Assembly (NCBI RefSeq): GCF_014651595.1
Contig: NZ_BMXE01000002.1
Span: 62,001-126,000, forward strand
From: Pseudovibrio japonicus
GTDB taxonomy: Bacteria > Pseudomonadota > Alphaproteobacteria > Rhizobiales > Stappiaceae
Direction: 5' to 3'
Length of the DNA stretch: 64,000 bases
Part shown: positions 17,500 through 25,879 of the stretch, piece by piece
Layout of the letters: each line of letters starts with the position of its first letter
Position numbering within the stretch: position 1 is the stretch's first letter
Translations under genes and position numbers: made by a program
The notes under the pieces: model-generated
The model's input: only the letters and a program-made list of their open reading frames with translations
Told to the model about the DNA's origin: nothing
The model's database searches: none

Positions 17500-18813
17500 C
17501 TACGCCAATGCGGGTTCTGAGTAGGTTTTCCAGAACCGGTATTGGGTGAGGAACATAACAACGCGGTAGATGAAGTCGGCAATAATTACACCTGCCAGTC
17601 CGTAGCTTAGAGAAATTCCGAATATGTACGCCAGTGGCAGGAAGACGAGCCATTGTGTGATTGCCGATACGACCCAGGCGCGCCCGAAGAGCTGGGCGCC
17701 TTGCAGGACGTAATTGGTCACGATGCCTGCGATATTGATCGGGAGGATGAGGCAGGAGAGCGCAAAGATTGTGATGAGCTGCGAGTCATCCATAGCTTCG
17801 CCGAGCAACAGGAGCAAGATATCCTCCGAGAGGACTATGACGAAGAGAGCATAGATCACCATTGGGTAGACTGCGCCCGAGATAAACTTCAAGCCAAGCT
17901 GCTGAGCTCCCACCTGATCTTTGCCACCAACAGCCTGTCCGACCTGATTGATCGCGACACTTCCCAGTGCGTTGGCTACATAAATTGGAATGAGGGTTGC
18001 CTGCGTGATCACCTGATAGACCGCAAGAGCCAACACGCTCAGGTGCCCGACAATCCAGTAGCTTGCGAATAGGCCGAGGGCGTAGAGTGTGATCTGCGAT
18101 GCTGACAGGATGGCCTTGGTCGAAATCTGACGGACCAGAGGAAGTGTCAGGGCACCAAGCCTCAGATTTTGCTGGATGATCGCGTGCAGAGCTGCGCCAG
18201 AATAGAGCGCTGCTCCGATTGCGAAACTGAGGAAGCTGCCAAAACCTATCCCCGCGATGCCAAGGTTTGGCGCACCAGCCAGACCGAAGGCCAGCAGGAC
18301 TGTGGCTACAGCATTGATGACCTGAATTGCAATGGCGATATAGAAGACAATCCAGGATTTGCCGATGGAGATCAGCAGGCCTCTGGTATTGCCGCAGACA
18401 TAGTAGAATGGCGTTGTGTAGAGAAGAAACTCCAGATACTGCCTCGCGGCAGCTCTGACCTCCTCATCCGGGTTCATGAACCTAAGAATATCCTCCATGA
18501 AATAAATGGAGGCGGCAGTCAGGAGGGCCGCTAAGCCCACACCCATGATCATACAGACAATGAAGGCGTCGAGGATTTCATTGTTCTTACGGCTGGTGAG
18601 GAACCCGGCGGTGAACGACTGGATTGCGACTGAAAAGCCATTTGAGAAAGAAAACAGAACAAAGAACAACATGCTGCAAATGCCAACTGCAGCAACTGCG
18701 GGTGCGCCGAAGAAGCTGGAGACGTAGGTGTCAATCCAACTGGTAAACAAGGCGGCGCTGCCGGTGAGGAAAAGCGGCAATGCCCGCAAGTACATATGCT
18801 TAAATGAAATCAT
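17500..18813 (-). CDS. MATE family efflux transporter
   Basis: A 437-residue inner-membrane protein with 12 predicted helices in two pseudo-symmetric halves. LTGSAALFTSWIDTYVSSFFGAPAVAAVGI and NALGSVAINQVGQAVGG are MATE signatures of the two halves. It exports organic cations or drugs in exchange for Na+ or H+; the substrate is not readable. It is convergent with the glycerate kinase gene, with 35 bp between stops. Confidence 0.87.
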   Translation of the reverse strand: MISFKHMYLRALPLFLTGSAALFTSWIDTYVSSFFGAPAVAAVGICSMLFFVLFSFSNGFSVAIQSFTAGFLTSRKNNEILDAFIVCMIMGVGLAALLTAASIYFMEDILRFMNPDEEVRAAARQYLEFLLYTTPFYYVCGNTRGLLISIGKSWIVFYIAIAIQVINAVATVLLAFGLAGAPNLGIAGIGFGSFLSFAIGAALYSGAALHAIIQQNLRLGALTLPLVRQISTKAILSASQITLYALGLFASYWIVGHLSVLALAVYQVITQATLIPIYVANALGSVAINQVGQAVGGKDQVGAQQLGLKFISGAVYPMVIYALFVIVLSEDILLLLLGEAMDDSQLITIFALSCLILPINIAGIVTNYVLQGAQLFGRAWVVSAITQWLVFLPLAYIFGISLSYGLAGVIIADFIYRVVMFLTQYRFWKTYSEPALA

Positions 18814-19197
18814 TGAGGCTTAAACAGTCAAAAAAGAGTAGCGCGTGAGCAAATCAATTTGAGCAGCATACACCGTTCTGAATGGAGCAATAGACAAAAT
18901 ACGTAATAGCCCTAGGTCTTGTGTATGATGAAGAGCGCGGCGTGACTGTGTGCGCTGCATTTGGTGAGCTCGCTGCGCGCGCAGGCAGAAAAATTGAACA
19001 GCGAGTTATTTAGTATCAGCAGTTAAGTACATCCCGTCTATCGGATGCACTCATATGAAAGCGCTCTTTTTTGGGTCTTAATTTGCTGCCAATCTGAAGT
19101 AGAAATTTCTCGGAGGTTCGCACTGCTTTCGGGATCGCGAGATAAATTGCCGGTTATTTGAGTGCATCGCACGGGAAGTACAGGAGCCAGATGGATC
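18814..19197. other. Intergenic region, no gene seen
   Basis: About 380 bp between the divergent MATE and DUF1028 genes. It must contain both promoters. I see no RNA gene, repeat or operator that stands out, apart from a GC-alternating stretch near 18965-18985. Confidence 0.4.
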
Positions 19198-19950
19198 ATG
19201 ACTTTTTCGCTCATAGCTAAGGACCCTGAAGACGGCGCGATTGGTATCGCTGTCGCGAGCCGATTCTTTGCCTCTGCCGCACTTGTTCCGTATGTCGGGC
19301 GGTCTGTTGCGGTCGCCTCGCAAGCCTTTGTAAATCCTGTTTGGGGCGTTGAAGGACGGACACGTCTTGCGAACGGCGAGCATGCGGCAGATGTCCTCGC
19401 AGACCTCATTAAAAGAGATACCGGAGAAGCAGTGCGCCAGTGTCATATGCTGGACAAGAACGGTGACTTTGCCTGCCATACGGGCGGCGAATGCGTTGTT
19501 TGGGCTGGGCATCGCTTGGGAAAGTACCATTCTGTGGCCGGGAATATGCTGGAAGGAGAAAGTGTGGTGGAGGCTGTCTTTTCCACCTATGAGGAATCTG
19601 ATGCCCTCCCCTTTGCTGAGCGCATGCTGGCTGCGATGAAAGAAGGAGAGGCAGCTGGTGGCGACAAACGTGGCAGACAGTCGGCCGGTCTCGTTATCCA
19701 TCGCGGGCAAGACTACCCTTGGCTCGACATTCGGGTGGATGACCACGACGATCCGCTTGCCGAATTAGATAGGCTGCTGGATGTCGCCAAAGAACGCTAT
19801 CTGTATCTGGCTGATTTTTTTGCTACCCAAGACGTCTTCTCCCGAAAGCTCGCGTGGGCGGGATTGGAAGAGACAATGATGGAGGCCGAAGCCAAACGCT
19901 TGGCGAGCGGCTGGGTGAGCAGATCTAAAGCGACTTCCAAAGAACCGTGA
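19198..19950 (+). CDS. DUF1028 family protein (Ntn-hydrolase-like fold)
   Basis: A 250-residue protein opening MTFSLIAKDPEDGAIGIAVASRFFASAALVPY, the hallmark of DUF1028. The N-terminal Thr2 could act as an Ntn nucleophile after Met removal. TRLANGEHAADVLADLIKRD and GNMLEGESVVEAV are further family blocks, and the C-terminal ~45 residues are extra. No reaction is established to my knowledge; members often sit near peptide or amino-acid catabolic genes. AGGAG lies 11 bases before the chosen start. It is monocistronic. Confidence 0.8.
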   Translation: MTFSLIAKDPEDGAIGIAVASRFFASAALVPYVGRSVAVASQAFVNPVWGVEGRTRLANGEHAADVLADLIKRDTGEAVRQCHMLDKNGDFACHTGGECVVWAGHRLGKYHSVAGNMLEGESVVEAVFSTYEESDALPFAERMLAAMKEGEAAGGDKRGRQSAGLVIHRGQDYPWLDIRVDDHDDPLAELDRLLDVAKERYLYLADFFATQDVFSRKLAWAGLEETMMEAEAKRLASGWVSRSKATSKEP

Positions 19951-20008
19951 TGTTCAGAGCAGACATTGATCTCATCCTCATAAATAGCTGAACTCGGGCC
20001 TTTTCGCA

Positions 20009-20105
20009 TTTAGAGCATGCAGCGTTTATGTGACTTCACGCACCACGCTCTAAAGGTTCTTTCGCGCGTCTTCTTCTCCCAAAACCGGACACATTTTTCG
20101 AGAAT
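20009..20105. repeat. Dispersed palindromic element, RIME-like, copy 1
   Basis: The outer arms TTTAGAGC (20009-20016) and GCTCTAAA (20047-20054) form an inverted repeat around AT/GC-mixed sequence. They are followed by a Lys/Arg-like CG-rich tail with a CCCAAAACCGGACACATTTTTCGAG motif. The arrangement (TTAGAGCATG ... GCTCTAA ... AACCGG.. CACTTTTTC) resembles the intergenic mosaic elements of Hyphomicrobiales. A second copy of the first half is at 32961-33007. It sits at the 3' ends of two convergent genes. Confidence 0.6.
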
Positions 20106-20110
20106 AGGCC

Positions 20111-20908
20111 CTAGCGTTTGTAGATGATCGGGAACCAGTCTTCGCGCAGGATCTGTCCGGGTTTCATGTCGTGGCCGGGGAACGGGGGCGAGGTACGGCC
20201 CGGTCGTTCGATGTAGCGGGCATCATCGCCCAGCAAACGCAGGGAGAATGCGCGGCGGCGCTTTTCAGTGGTGTTGCCGCGTGCACCGTGCAGGACGTAG
20301 TAGTTGAATGCGACCGCATCGCCCGGCTCCATCTCCCACTCACGGATCGGCATATCCTCCGCGTCCGGATCTGGGACCGGCATGTATGCATCACTGTCAA
20401 GGTAAAAGTTTTGCTCCGAAAGCCAGCGGGTTGGTAGCACGGGCTTTTCCCAGAGGTGGGACCCGGCAACGCAGCGCAACGTGGCATCGGTTACAGGATC
20501 CATGGGAGACCAGAAGCTGACTGTTTGCTTGCCCTCGACAAAGTAGTAGGGGCCATCCTGATGCCATGGTGTGGCTTTGTTGGTTCCCGGTTCCTTGACC
20601 AGCACATGGTCGTGGAACATCTGAACGGTTTGAGACTGCATCAGATCGGCTGCTGCCTCTGCTGCCGATGAGTTGTTCACCACCTCAACAAACTCTGGAA
20701 TGCGCTGCCAGTTGCAATAATCATCGAAGAAGCGACCGCCCTCGCCTTCCTTCAGGTTTTCTGCCGCGTATTCACCCGGCTCCGCCATGTTTCGCTCAAT
20801 CCCTGCCCTGATCTGATCTACGTGATCCTTGAAGAGGCCTTTGATCAGAACGACGCCCTCACGCTGGTAGGTGTCGATGTGGTCCTGAGTGATAAATGAA
20901 GATCGCAT
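20111..20908 (-). CDS. Phytanoyl-CoA dioxygenase (PhyH) family Fe(II)/2-oxoglutarate oxygenase
   Basis: A 265-residue double-stranded beta-helix oxygenase. The facial triad is visible: His116 and Asp118 in TPWHQDGPYYF and His207 in NYYVLHGARGN, with the 2-oxoglutarate-binding Arg in RRRAFSLRLLGDD. PhyH proteins hydroxylate varied small substrates, and the sequence does not settle which. Homologues of this length in marine alphaproteobacteria are annotated only to family. It is transcribed alone leftward, with the RIME-like element immediately past its stop. Confidence 0.85.
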   Translation of the reverse strand: MRSSFITQDHIDTYQREGVVLIKGLFKDHVDQIRAGIERNMAEPGEYAAENLKEGEGGRFFDDYCNWQRIPEFVEVVNNSSAAEAAADLMQSQTVQMFHDHVLVKEPGTNKATPWHQDGPYYFVEGKQTVSFWSPMDPVTDATLRCVAGSHLWEKPVLPTRWLSEQNFYLDSDAYMPVPDPDAEDMPIREWEMEPGDAVAFNYYVLHGARGNTTEKRRRAFSLRLLGDDARYIERPGRTSPPFPGHDMKPGQILREDWFPIIYKR

Positions 20909-20999
20909 AGTCCCGTCCAGTCTGTTAGCGAAGCTGACAGTCTGGACCGAGTTTTATTCGGGATAAATACAACTTATGCCGGGAGGCTGGGAGATTTAT

Positions 21000-21893
21000 T
21001 CAGGCAACCGTTGCGAAGGGCTGGCCGACCTTTACCAGCGTTTCCTTGCCTGCTGCACTGTTGGCAACAAGGTCTTCGCTGAAGTTCACCGTACCCGGCT
21101 CAAACACGACGACAACGGTAGAGCCTCCGAACTTGAAGTAGCCTTTTTCGTCCATCTTTTCGACATGGCCCGAAGTTTTGGTGTTTACGATGCTGCCTAC
21201 ACCAAAAGCGCCCACTTCCACGTAGCACATGGTGCCTGCATTTTCTGTTTTGACGAGGGTGTAGCTGCGTTTGTTTTCGCCAAACACATCAGGCCCTGCG
21301 CCCAGCGCGATCGGGCTTACGGAGTGGTAGGCGCCCGGAATATCTTTTGCATCAACAATCTCGCCAGCGCATGGGAAGTGGTAGCGGTGATAGTCTGCCG
21401 GACACAGGCGCACAATGGCAAGCGCTCCGCCGATAAACCGATCCGCAATGCCGGGCAGCATCTTGCGGATGGAGAACGGGTGCCCCTTGACCGGAATGAA
21501 GGTGTCTTCATCCAATTGCGGCAACACCAGCACGCGGCCATCTGCCGGGCTGACGATGGTGTCCGCGCCCTCATCATACGGGCGGGTGCCGTCTTTCAGG
21601 TGTCGGTAGAAGAACTCGTTGAAGGAGCCAAAGCTTTCCTGCGGGTCTGCAAACTCGGAAGTGTCGATGCTCAGTTCGTCAATGGTCTTCTGGATTTGGC
21701 CTTTAGAGAGCGAGTTATCGAAAAACCACCCCATGACCTTACTGAGAACGGCAGAACGGAACATCAGTTTTTCGATCAGGCCGGAGCTGGAATCCTGATA
21801 GGCCCAGCGTATCCACTTCTCCCCCAGAACCGTTTCTTCAAACTCTTTGCCGGTTTCACGGTCGATAACGATAATGGGTTGTTTCTGAGACAT
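21000..21893 (-). CDS. psd: Phosphatidylserine decarboxylase proenzyme
   Basis: A 297-residue proenzyme that makes phosphatidylethanolamine at the inner membrane. It self-cleaves in the GGST motif, where Ser258 becomes the pyruvoyl cofactor of the ~40-residue alpha chain. The beta chain contains FNEFFYRHLKDGTRP, VSPADGRVL and the catalytic His of ADYHRYHFPCAG. Its length and the FNEFFYR block place it in the longer (PSD-B/type II-like) branch rather than the short ~230-residue form common in rhizobia. It is monocistronic by appearance. Confidence 0.93.
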   Translation of the reverse strand: MSQKQPIIVIDRETGKEFEETVLGEKWIRWAYQDSSSGLIEKLMFRSAVLSKVMGWFFDNSLSKGQIQKTIDELSIDTSEFADPQESFGSFNEFFYRHLKDGTRPYDEGADTIVSPADGRVLVLPQLDEDTFIPVKGHPFSIRKMLPGIADRFIGGALAIVRLCPADYHRYHFPCAGEIVDAKDIPGAYHSVSPIALGAGPDVFGENKRSYTLVKTENAGTMCYVEVGAFGVGSIVNTKTSGHVEKMDEKGYFKFGGSTVVVVFEPGTVNFSEDLVANSAAGKETLVKVGQPFATVA

Positions 21894-22148
21894 CTGGCAG
21901 CCTTGTTCGCGAATAACGAGGCTTTACTAGGTGAGATACCCGGAGAAGGCAAGCCAAACAGCAAGTAACCATCATAGACATTCGTTTGCGCAGAGCAGAA
22001 GTTCATGATCGCATTGCTGAAGCAGCAAAACACAAGAAAACGCTGATGTTTCAGCGCGTGTTGCAAGCTGTGTTTGAATAGGTTTTGCAACATTTGTCTG
22101 TAATCCTGCGCCAATACGATGCCTTTAAATTCGGGATTGGAACACAGA

Positions 22149-22628
22149 ATGAGACGCATGTTTACAACAGGCCTGAGCCTGATTGCTCTTGCTGGTCTGG
22201 TTGGATGTCAGACGGTAACACCCGGTCAGGGCCGTCTTGGTGGCGGGACTGTGGAGTTTCAGGTAACCGAGGGTTTCTTTGGTAACGGAGCTGCTCAGAC
22301 AACGGCTACATTGCCTAATGGCGACGTGTACACCGGAGAGATGATTACAGCCCGGTCGGTGACAACCGGTGTTGAAGAAGATCCATTCGGTGGATACGGG
22401 TTTGATGATTTCGACGACTTCGATGACTTTGACGGATTTGATGACGATCCGGGCTTTGTCGCGACCTACTCAACCACCTATAGCCCCTACGCTCGTGGCG
22501 TTCTGTTCAGCGGAGACCGGACCATGCGCTGTGTGGTCACGCTTGCTAGTCCGCCCGCAGGCTTTTCAGCAGGTGGTACCGGACAATGCCGCCTCTCAAG
22601 CGGTGGCAGCTTCCCCGTGGAGTTTTAG
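22149..22628 (+). CDS. Small lipoprotein with Asp/Phe-rich repeat
   Basis: A 159-residue protein with a lipobox (ALAGLVGC, Cys20), so probably anchored in the outer or inner membrane facing the periplasm. After a conserved-looking N-terminal beta-rich part (TVEFQVTEGFFGNGAAQTTATLPNGDVYTGEM) there is a low-complexity FDDFDDFDDFDGFDDDPGF segment at about residues 86-104. A C-terminal part with two Cys (RCVVTL, GQCRLSSGG) follows. The acidic repeat could bind Ca2+. No family is recognised. It ends at a strong terminator. Confidence 0.65.
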   Translation: MRRMFTTGLSLIALAGLVGCQTVTPGQGRLGGGTVEFQVTEGFFGNGAAQTTATLPNGDVYTGEMITARSVTTGVEEDPFGGYGFDDFDDFDDFDGFDDDPGFVATYSTTYSPYARGVLFSGDRTMRCVVTLASPPAGFSAGGTGQCRLSSGGSFPVEF

Positions 22629-22656
22629 AGAACACTTTTCTTAGTTTACGCAGATC

Positions 22657-22690
22657 AAAGCCCCTGACCGATAGTCGGTTCAGGGGCTTT
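22657..22690 (+). terminator. Rho-independent terminator after the lipoprotein gene
   Basis: Strong stem AAAGCCCCTGA/TCAGGGGCTTT extended by CCG/CGG around a short loop, 29 bp after the stop and ending in TTT. It lies between convergent genes and could serve both. Confidence 0.8.
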
Positions 22691-22728
22691 CTGCTGTGAG
22701 CGTTGCAAGGTCGTTCGGCTGGGTGCGG

Positions 22729-23187
22729 TTACTCTACCCTCTCCGGCATGCCTTTGCCGTTGTTCCACCAGCGGTTGGGGTTGGTGCTGTTGGGGTTGTA
22801 GGCGGCGCGGCTGGCCCAATCTTCGCGGAGGAAGATGACGGGTTCTTCGTAGTGGTGGACCTGGATGATTGCATCAATGACTTTTTCGAGCACCTTGAGG
22901 TCACGCTCAATGGAGATCTTGAGTTCCACCATGGGGTAGGTTTCGGTCATGCCCGCCTTGAACCCCTCGATATGGGTTGTGGTGGTGGAGTTGGGTTCGG
23001 GCTGAGCTGTTTCTTTGCCGACTGCGGAGATGCTTGCGTTGCGCTGGTAGCGGCCAAAGCTGAGTGGATGCACCTGCATCACGGCATCCAATATACGGTC
23101 TGTATCTTCTGGCAGGGTTTGGATTTCGATGGTCCAGACAGGCTCAAAGCGCCCCGACTTTGCCTTGTAGGTTGATAGATCGCTCAA
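22729..23187 (-). CDS. Hypothetical protein, possible NIF3-C/CutA-like ferredoxin-fold domain
   Basis: A 152-residue soluble protein. It appears to contain two repeats of a ferredoxin-like fold: TIEIQTLPEDTDRILDAVMQVHPLSFGRYQRN and VELKISIERDLKVLEKVIDAIIQVHHYEEPVIFLRED. The H-x-YEEP motif in the second is typical of the PII/CutA-like C-terminal domain of NIF3/YqfO proteins. The C-terminus is Asn/Trp-rich (NPNSTNPNRWWNNGKG). A binding or trimerising role is plausible; the function is unknown. The small membrane protein at 23200-23388 precedes it with a 12-bp gap, so they probably form one transcript. Confidence 0.6.
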   Translation of the reverse strand: MSDLSTYKAKSGRFEPVWTIEIQTLPEDTDRILDAVMQVHPLSFGRYQRNASISAVGKETAQPEPNSTTTTHIEGFKAGMTETYPMVELKISIERDLKVLEKVIDAIIQVHHYEEPVIFLREDWASRAAYNPNSTNPNRWWNNGKGMPERVE

Positions 23188-23199
23188 TATTCTCTCCCA

Positions 23200-23388
23200 T
23201 CATTTTAGCTTCTTCCCATTGCCGCGAAACGTGCCGTAGAGGCCTATGATGCCGACTGCACAAATGAACACGCCAGCAACGACGTTGAACAGCGTGCCTT
23301 GATAAAAGGATGAATAAGCAAAGTAGGCGCCGTAAGCACTGAGGAAGCAAGTGATCAACACGTACAAGACTTTGCGGAAATTACGCAT
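23200..23388 (-). CDS. Small two-helix membrane protein
   Basis: A 62-residue protein with two hydrophobic segments (VLYVLITCFLSAYGAYFAY and LFNVVAGVFICAVGIIGLYG), a basic N-terminus and a basic C-terminal tail (GNGKKLK). A GAGG ribosome site sits 7 bases before the ATG. No family is recognised. It immediately precedes the NIF3-like hypothetical gene. Confidence 0.6.
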   Translation of the reverse strand: MRNFRKVLYVLITCFLSAYGAYFAYSSFYQGTLFNVVAGVFICAVGIIGLYGTFRGNGKKLK

Positions 23389-23766
23389 GATGTGGCCTCG
23401 CGGTTGCAGGGAGCTGGGTGGAGCCTAGCAGATTCACGGTGGTTTGCGTCTCTGGTTGAGCTAAGTTCTGACAAAACAAATATCGCGTTAGAACTTTGCA
23501 ACAGGTACATTTCTTTGCTGACAAATATAAAAGTAAAAAATCAATTTCGCGCATGTAGCCTTGGCAACTTTCAATCCAGTATCGCTGTATTAATTGTGTT
23601 AAGCCGGAGATAAGTTACTCAAGGGGATTTCCGCGTCCTTACCTGAGCGATGGATACTTAAAGCGAACGGAGCTGACTTTGGTCATAGTGCCATATTAAG
23701 TTCCAGCAAGACCACCTACCGAAATCAGAAAAATAACAAAACTAGAGCCTCGGATAGGAGTTACGT
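23389..23766. other. Intergenic region, no gene seen
   Basis: About 380 bp between divergent genes. It is AT-rich around 23520-23600 and 23690-23750, as expected for promoters of both. No repeat or RNA gene is recognised. Confidence 0.4.
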
Positions 23767-24585
23767 ATGCATACATCGGTCGGTAGCCCCCATTACACAC
23801 ATGGTAGCGATGAAAACTCTTTCGAACGCTACGAGCTTTTCAATGATGTTTTGCTACCAGCGACGCAGCAGGGCATATCCAGTTTGCCGCAGCGAGCGGA
23901 CATGAAGGTATTAGAAGTTGGTTGCGGTATTGGTGATACCGCCTGCTACTTTGCGCAGGAAGTTTGCCCTGAAGGCCATGTCACGGCTTTTGATATTTCC
24001 AAGGAACTTTTGGCCGTCGGGCGCAAGAATGCAGAAGAACGGGGCATCCAGAATATCAGTTTTGTCTGTGCAGATGCTTTTGACTTCGATTATGCAGAGG
24101 AGCACTATGATCTTATTCATACCCGCTGCGTCTTGATACACTTACGCGATCCAGCCACGATAGTCTCCAAGATATACAAGGCTCTTAAACCTTCTGGTTG
24201 GCTGTTTGTAGAAGAAGAATATACGCCGGTGCGAGGTTCGGCCAATGAGCTTTGGCAGAAAAGATTTGTGGTTTGGTTAGAGCAAATTGTGCGTTCAGGC
24301 GGCGGCCATCCTTTCTTTACGCGGCGCCATTTACCTGACCTCATGGCTTCCATTGGCTTTCAGGATATTCGTGCGGAAAATTTCGTCTTTACTCCTGATC
24401 AGGAGAAATATTTCAAGATGATTTCCCTGGCCCTTTCCCGCGAGCTCAAGGCCGGTTTGATTCAGGAGGAAATTGCGAGTGAGAACGTAGTCGAACAAAT
24501 GCTGCAGATGTTCAAGAGCATAGATACTTCGATCTCCAACCAGACAATTAACATGCCACAAGTTTTCGGCAGTAAACCCGAATAA
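23767..24585 (+). CDS. Class I SAM-dependent methyltransferase
   Basis: A 272-residue Rossmann methyltransferase. Motif I is KVLEVGCGIGDTACYFAQ (about residues 43-60), followed by VTAFDISKELLAVGRKNA and the acidic loop VCADAFDFDYAEEHYDLIHTRCVLIHLRDP, then LKPSGWLFVEEEY. This is the UbiE/Methyltransf_11-25 type acting on small molecules; the substrate is unknown. AGGAG at 23756-23760 supports the start. A VOC protein gene follows 130 bp downstream and may be part of the same transcript. Confidence 0.82.
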   Translation: MHTSVGSPHYTHGSDENSFERYELFNDVLLPATQQGISSLPQRADMKVLEVGCGIGDTACYFAQEVCPEGHVTAFDISKELLAVGRKNAEERGIQNISFVCADAFDFDYAEEHYDLIHTRCVLIHLRDPATIVSKIYKALKPSGWLFVEEEYTPVRGSANELWQKRFVVWLEQIVRSGGGHPFFTRRHLPDLMASIGFQDIRAENFVFTPDQEKYFKMISLALSRELKAGLIQEEIASENVVEQMLQMFKSIDTSISNQTINMPQVFGSKPE

Positions 24586-24715
24586 TCTGGCCTTCCCCAA
24601 CGCTACCAAGGATCACTCATGATGGGTTCTTGCTTGATGGTCCATTGTCGCATTTTTTCAATACTTGGCCTGAGCGCATCCGTAAGGTCTTACTTACTGA
24701 AACAGGAGTAAGTCC

Positions 24716-25105
24716 ATGAATTTGAAATACGTTATTCTGTATGTTGAAAGCCCGCGCGATACGATCAGCTTTTACTGCAAGGCGTTTGATTTGAAGCCGG
24801 GGATTATCACCGAAGACGGGGATTATGGTGAGGTGAAGACCGGATTGACGACACTGTCATTCTCCTCCCTCAAGCTAATGGAAAACCTTGGTAAGTCTCC
24901 CTCACGTGCGGATGCAAGCCGACCGTGCTTTGAGATTGCGTTTGAGACTGACGATGTGGCTGGCGGACTTGCAAAAGCTTTGGCTGCGGGGGCTGATCTT
25001 GTGCAGGATGTGAAGGAAGAGGCGTGGGGTCAGACGACGTCCTATGTGAAGGACATGAATGGCTTTCTGATTGAGATCTGCTCGCCGGTGACAGCTCCGG
25101 CCTGA
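24716..25105 (+). CDS. VOC family (glyoxalase/bleomycin resistance-like) protein
   Basis: A 129-residue single vicinal-oxygen-chelate domain with paired beta-alpha-beta modules: LKYVILYVESPRDTISFYCKAFDL and CFEIAFETDDVAGGLAKALAAGADLVQDVKEEAWGQTTSYVKDMNGFLIEICSP. Such proteins bind or modify small molecules, often giving antibiotic tolerance or isomerising aldehydes. The usual metal residues are only partly visible (Glu in IEICSP). It is convergent with the AraC regulator at 25115, with 9 bp between stops. Confidence 0.85.
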   Translation: MNLKYVILYVESPRDTISFYCKAFDLKPGIITEDGDYGEVKTGLTTLSFSSLKLMENLGKSPSRADASRPCFEIAFETDDVAGGLAKALAAGADLVQDVKEEAWGQTTSYVKDMNGFLIEICSPVTAPA

Positions 25106-25114
25106 GGCTGGCGC

Positions 25115-25786
25115 CTATGCAAACGCGATGGATTGGGCTTGTTGCTTAAGGCCGGGATTTGCCGCGAATTGGATGGGCGAGACGCCGAACCAGCGCTGGA
25201 ACTCACGGGTCATGTGGGCCTGATCCGAGAAGCCGTTGTCGAGAGCAAAGTCGGCCCAGCTTTCGGCAGTGTCGATGTGACGGGAGGTTTTGCGAATGCG
25301 GGCGAGCTGGCGCCAGTAGACCGGTGCACGGTTGGTGTGTTGCGCCAGTAAGCGCTGCAGGGTTTTGAGCGTCACCCCCAACGCTCCAGCGGAGGCAGCG
25401 ATGGATAGTTGCTCCTCCGCGATGCAGCCCAGCGCCTCGGATACTCTGGGGTTGAGGGCTGTGTGATCAGACAGAATATTACAGATGGTGGTTTCATCCC
25501 ACGAGCCGATCGTGCCCAGTGCTTTGATCAGGTCGGGTTGGTTGACCTCGACGCCCGGCTTCAGGCGAAAGCCGATCATGCGGTTTACGACTGCGCCTCC
25601 GGTTTGGTGAGGCGTGTCGTACAGATCCGTTACCTGCCATAGAGGCGCCCTGCCCTCTATTTCCGCGACAATCAGGTCTCTGCAGCCATCGGGCAGGATT
25701 GGGCCGGAGGTGCCGAGTGCTCCGGCGTGCTGCCAGATTTGCGCGAGGGTACCGGGCTGTCGATTGTTCGTCTGATTTTGCTGCAA
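25115..25786 (-). CDS. AraC family regulator with DUF6597-type sensor domain
   Basis: A 223-residue regulator. The N-terminal part (PDGCRDLIVAEIEGRAPLWQVTDLYDTPHQTGGAVVNRMIGFRLKPGVE) is the small beta domain common in AraC proteins annotated DUF6597. The C-terminal double helix-turn-helix spans about 125-210 (GALGVTLKTLQRLLAQHT; AESWADFALDNGFSDQAHMTREFQRWFGVSP). It is divergent from the methyltransferase at 25880 (93 bp), a likely target. Confidence 0.85.
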   Translation of the reverse strand: MQQNQTNNRQPGTLAQIWQHAGALGTSGPILPDGCRDLIVAEIEGRAPLWQVTDLYDTPHQTGGAVVNRMIGFRLKPGVEVNQPDLIKALGTIGSWDETTICNILSDHTALNPRVSEALGCIAEEQLSIAASAGALGVTLKTLQRLLAQHTNRAPVYWRQLARIRKTSRHIDTAESWADFALDNGFSDQAHMTREFQRWFGVSPIQFAANPGLKQQAQSIAFA

Positions 25787-25879
25787 ACCTTCCCTCCCTT
25801 TGCGCTTGATGTTGCCCTTTACACTTCATAGTGTGGTGCTCGTATTTCTTCAATTCTATTTATAAAATTTGGAGGTCCC

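Noticed and set aside
19078-19746. 222-residue open frame antisense to the DUF1028 gene
   Set aside because: The DUF1028 protein is clearly conserved; the antisense product has no resemblance to anything.
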